A stretch of DNA of 6,427 nt. It comes from Allobutyricicoccus pentlandensis. Its GTDB lineage: Bacteria; Bacillota; Clostridia; Oscillospirales; QAMX01. The notes beneath the pieces are model-generated. The model was not told the DNA's origin and searched no databases. It worked only from the letters and a program-made list of their open reading frames with translations. The position numbers and the translations under genes were made by a program. Shown here piece after piece: positions 4,797 through 6,427 of this stretch (position 1 is its first letter; the number at the start of each line of letters is the position of its first letter). The stretch is taken from contig CAJFPH010000144.1 in NCBI GenBank assembly GCA_904398645.1, positions 1 through 6,427 of the forward strand, read 5' to 3'.

Positions 4797-6424
4797 CGAT
4801 TCTTATCTTTCCGCCGTACTCTGTGAGAAGAGGTCGAGTCTCTGATTTCCCATACACTGAAAATGCCGCCGCAGACTCGTAAACCGTCTGCGGCGGCATG
4901 GTGAAGCAGGCGGGAGCTTATGCGAACCCCATCCAATTCACATTCCTCATCGCAAGAGTGATCAATTTTTTCAATTACATTTTTTATATCGTTGTTCTTT
5001 CCGCCAAAAGTAAACACGATTTTTATATTATCATCGTATACGTAGACAGCAGATACAAAATCGTTTATCAATTTTGCCTGATACATTTTATCAGTGATAT
5101 CACCGTTACGGAATGTATCTAACCAGGCTATAACATCATCCCGTTTGATATCCACTATATCGGATTTTGCTACAGCTATTTTCGATAACAGGTTAGACTG
5201 TTCTGTTTCCAGTTCAATCAAACGGCTTTTCGTCGTTGCTGTAACAACACCCATTTCAATTGCATTCAAAATATTCCGAGTTGCGCGCTTGTTCTCCGCT
5301 AGTTCATCTTCAAGCATTGCCAACTCGGAATTTTTTTTGCTTTCTTTGCTGAATTGAACAGATATATTCGCAATCCAGTTGACAACGTCATCTTGAATAA
5401 TATGCTGCTTTACAATTTTCGCTACTTCTTCTTCAATCCAATCACGCCGCACCGCAGTTTTATCGCATATTCGTTTTACCCGCTGATTATTGCACACGTA
5501 GTAATAATGCGGAATTCCCTGCTTGCTGGTACCGGAGTTTCCTACCATATGGCCTTTACATTTGCCGCAGTACAATTTACCTGTCAACAAAAAATCACCA
5601 TTAGAATTATGTCTACCTTTCACATTTTTCTTTATTCTAGACATTGCTTGCACCCTCAAAAACAAATCTTTATCTACAATCTGCGGAACTCCATCTTCGA
5701 CGCGAATATCATCATAGATATATACGCCCGTATACCGTTCATTGTTTACGATCGTGTGAAAGCTGCTTCTCCCCCACTCCTTCCCGCGCCCCGTTTTAAC
5801 GCCTCTGGCATTTAAATCCGCGGCAATATTTGCGTAAGTATCGCCGCATGCTACACGGGTAAAAATTTCGCGCACAACCGCGGCTTTTGCCTCATCAACT
5901 TCATATTTACCATCGGAGCCTTTCCGATACCCATATGGCAAAAGTCCATTTGTAATCTTTCCATTCAATGCATTATCACGCAAACCACGTCTGATATCCT
6001 CAGCCATGTTTTCACTGTAAAACTGGTTTACGTTCATCATTGACCTCAGTGCAAAACGTCCGGCGGCTGTATCGTCAAAATCCTCTTCTACATACAGCAC
6101 CTTGACTCCTAATTCACTTAGCCGTTCTTCATTCAACATCGCCTGCAGCATATTACGGCCTATACGATTTGATTTCCATGCAATAACTGCTCCGAATTTT
6201 CCCTTTTCGGCGTCACGCATCATACGTTGAAACGACGCGCGCTGATCTGTCTTTCCAGACACAGCACGGTCTGCATATACCTCTATTACCTGCAAATTTG
6301 CGACCTGCGCATATTCTGTGCATTCAGCGATTTGTTGTTCGATACTTGCATCTTTTTGTGCATGGCTGCTATATCTTGCATAGATCACAGCGACATTCGG
6401 TGTAGATTGTTTTTTCTTCGGCAT
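4784..6424 (-). CDS. Large serine recombinase (site-specific integrase of a mobile element)
   Basis: A 546-residue recombinase that would integrate and excise a prophage or conjugative/mobilisable element. The catalytic domain (about 11-150) has YARYSSHAQ, with the nucleophile most likely S19, and SNRIGRN (85-91) with active-site arginines 87 and 90. The Recombinase domain (about 158-265) starts at NGLLPYGYRKG and includes LNARGVKTGRG and NNERYTGVYIY. A zinc ribbon follows with C286, C289, C311 and C320. A charged helical stretch (about 365-420) fits the coiled-coil insertion that governs integration direction. The family part ends around AVYVYDDNIKIVFTF (459-473). The last ~70 residues, including RVCGGIFSVWEIRDSTSSHRV, look like translated non-coding DNA. 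No frameshift or stop interrupts the domains. The ATG at 6424 is the first codon, but its ribosome site lies outside the window. The gene is more AT-rich than its left neighbours, consistent with transfer; the rest of the element should lie to the right. Confidence 0.94.
   Translation of the reverse strand: MPKKKQSTPNVAVIYARYSSHAQKDASIEQQIAECTEYAQVANLQVIEVYADRAVSGKTDQRASFQRMMRDAEKGKFGAVIAWKSNRIGRNMLQAMLNEERLSELGVKVLYVEEDFDDTAAGRFALRSMMNVNQFYSENMAEDIRRGLRDNALNGKITNGLLPYGYRKGSDGKYEVDEAKAAVVREIFTRVACGDTYANIAADLNARGVKTGRGKEWGRSSFHTIVNNERYTGVYIYDDIRVEDGVPQIVDKDLFLRVQAMSRIKKNVKGRHNSNGDFLLTGKLYCGKCKGHMVGNSGTSKQGIPHYYYVCNNQRVKRICDKTAVRRDWIEEEVAKIVKQHIIQDDVVNWIANISVQFSKESKKNSELAMLEDELAENKRATRNILNAIEMGVVTATTKSRLIELETEQSNLLSKIAVAKSDIVDIKRDDVIAWLDTFRNGDITDKMYQAKLINDFVSAVYVYDDNIKIVFTFGGKNNDIKNVIEKIDHSCDEECELDGVRISSRLLHHAAADGLRVCGGIFSVWEIRDSTSSHRVRRKDKNRLHV
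4829..4843 (+). other. T-arm-like hairpin, possible tRNA 3'-end remnant
   Basis: AGAG-GTCGAGT-CTCT resembles a tRNA T-arm (7-nt loop with TCGAG), followed by GATTTCCCA. The stem has only four pairs and the loop lacks the first T. No D-arm or anticodon arm lies upstream, so this is not a tRNA gene. At most it is a short remnant of an attachment site in a tRNA 3' end. Confidence 0.15.
4863..4899 (-). repeat. Perfect 14-bp GC-rich inverted repeat inside the recombinase 3' end
   Basis: Arms at 4863-4876 and 4886-4899 are perfectly complementary with a 9-nt loop. On the minus strand the stem is followed by TTTC only, a short T tract, so it is terminator-like but not canonical. It lies within the reading frame, about 75 nt before the recombinase stop, and encodes the HHAAADGLRVCGG stretch. 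It probably marks the natural end of the recombinase transcript or of the element. Confidence 0.6.
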
Positions 6425-6427
6425 TAC

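Noticed and set aside
4829..4843. A tRNA gene at the recombinase end
   Set aside because: Only a T-arm-like hairpin is present; the D-arm, anticodon arm and a matching acceptor strand are missing, so only a possible remnant is recorded.
4863..4899. Canonical rho-independent terminator for the recombinase
   Set aside because: The stem is strong, but only three T follow it before a C, and it lies inside the reading frame, so it is listed as an inverted repeat instead.
4898..5815. Plus-strand reading frames of up to 153 codons opposite the recombinase
   Set aside because: They are antisense to a well-supported recombinase with intact motifs and show no domain of their own.
1..6427. CRISPR array, toxin-antitoxin pair or anti-phage defence system
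   Set aside because: No spaced repeats of CRISPR size and no recognisable effector or immunity pair. The alarmone synthetase could suggest a toxic small alarmone synthetase system, but its partner is a radical SAM gene and the sequence fits an ordinary RelQ-type enzyme.

Overview
The window looks like chromosomal DNA of an anaerobic, moderate-GC member of the Bacillota (a clostridial or Negativicutes-type gut bacterium), with the edge of an integrated mobile element at its right end. This rests on strong Shine-Dalgarno sites, a DUF3842-type protein, a radical SAM enzyme with a SPASM-like tail, a RelQ-type small alarmone synthetase and a clostridial-style large serine recombinase. The genus cannot be fixed from the sequence.

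Left region (1-2144, minus strand): a tightly spaced pair made of a radical SAM/SPASM-like protein (786-2144) followed after 10 nt by a small (p)ppGpp synthetase that runs off the left end of the window (1-775). The synthetase Shine-Dalgarno overlaps the radical SAM stop codon, so the two are probably translated from one message.

Middle region (2145-4313): an OmpR/PhoB-family response regulator (minus, 2490-3164) with no histidine kinase in the window, closed by a hairpin terminator at 2398-2450. It lies between the radical SAM operon downstream and a divergently transcribed acyl-ACP thioesterase (plus, 3455-4207). Direct repeats of a TGTNAA-like half-site with 11-bp spacing occur both just upstream of the regulator's own -10 and in the 345-bp gap before the radical SAM operon. 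This suggests autoregulation and control of that operon. The thioesterase has a near-ideal promoter whose -35 is the third copy of a 12-bp-periodic TTGTC repeat. The gene ends in a perfect 18-bp hairpin that also faces the convergent DUF3842 gene.

Right region (4351-6424, minus strand): a DUF3842 protein with a GTG start and a strong Shine-Dalgarno. Directly upstream is an intact large serine recombinase, visibly more AT-rich. The recombinase's last ~70 codons do not look like family sequence. They run through a 14-bp GC-rich inverted repeat and end inside a 14-bp dyad (ACTACA-CA-TGTAGT). These features make 4783-4900 a candidate element end.

No wholly new system is evident. The most distinctive points are the radical SAM-alarmone synthetase pair with its candidate regulator circuit, the iterated promoter of the thioesterase, and the recombinase end structure.
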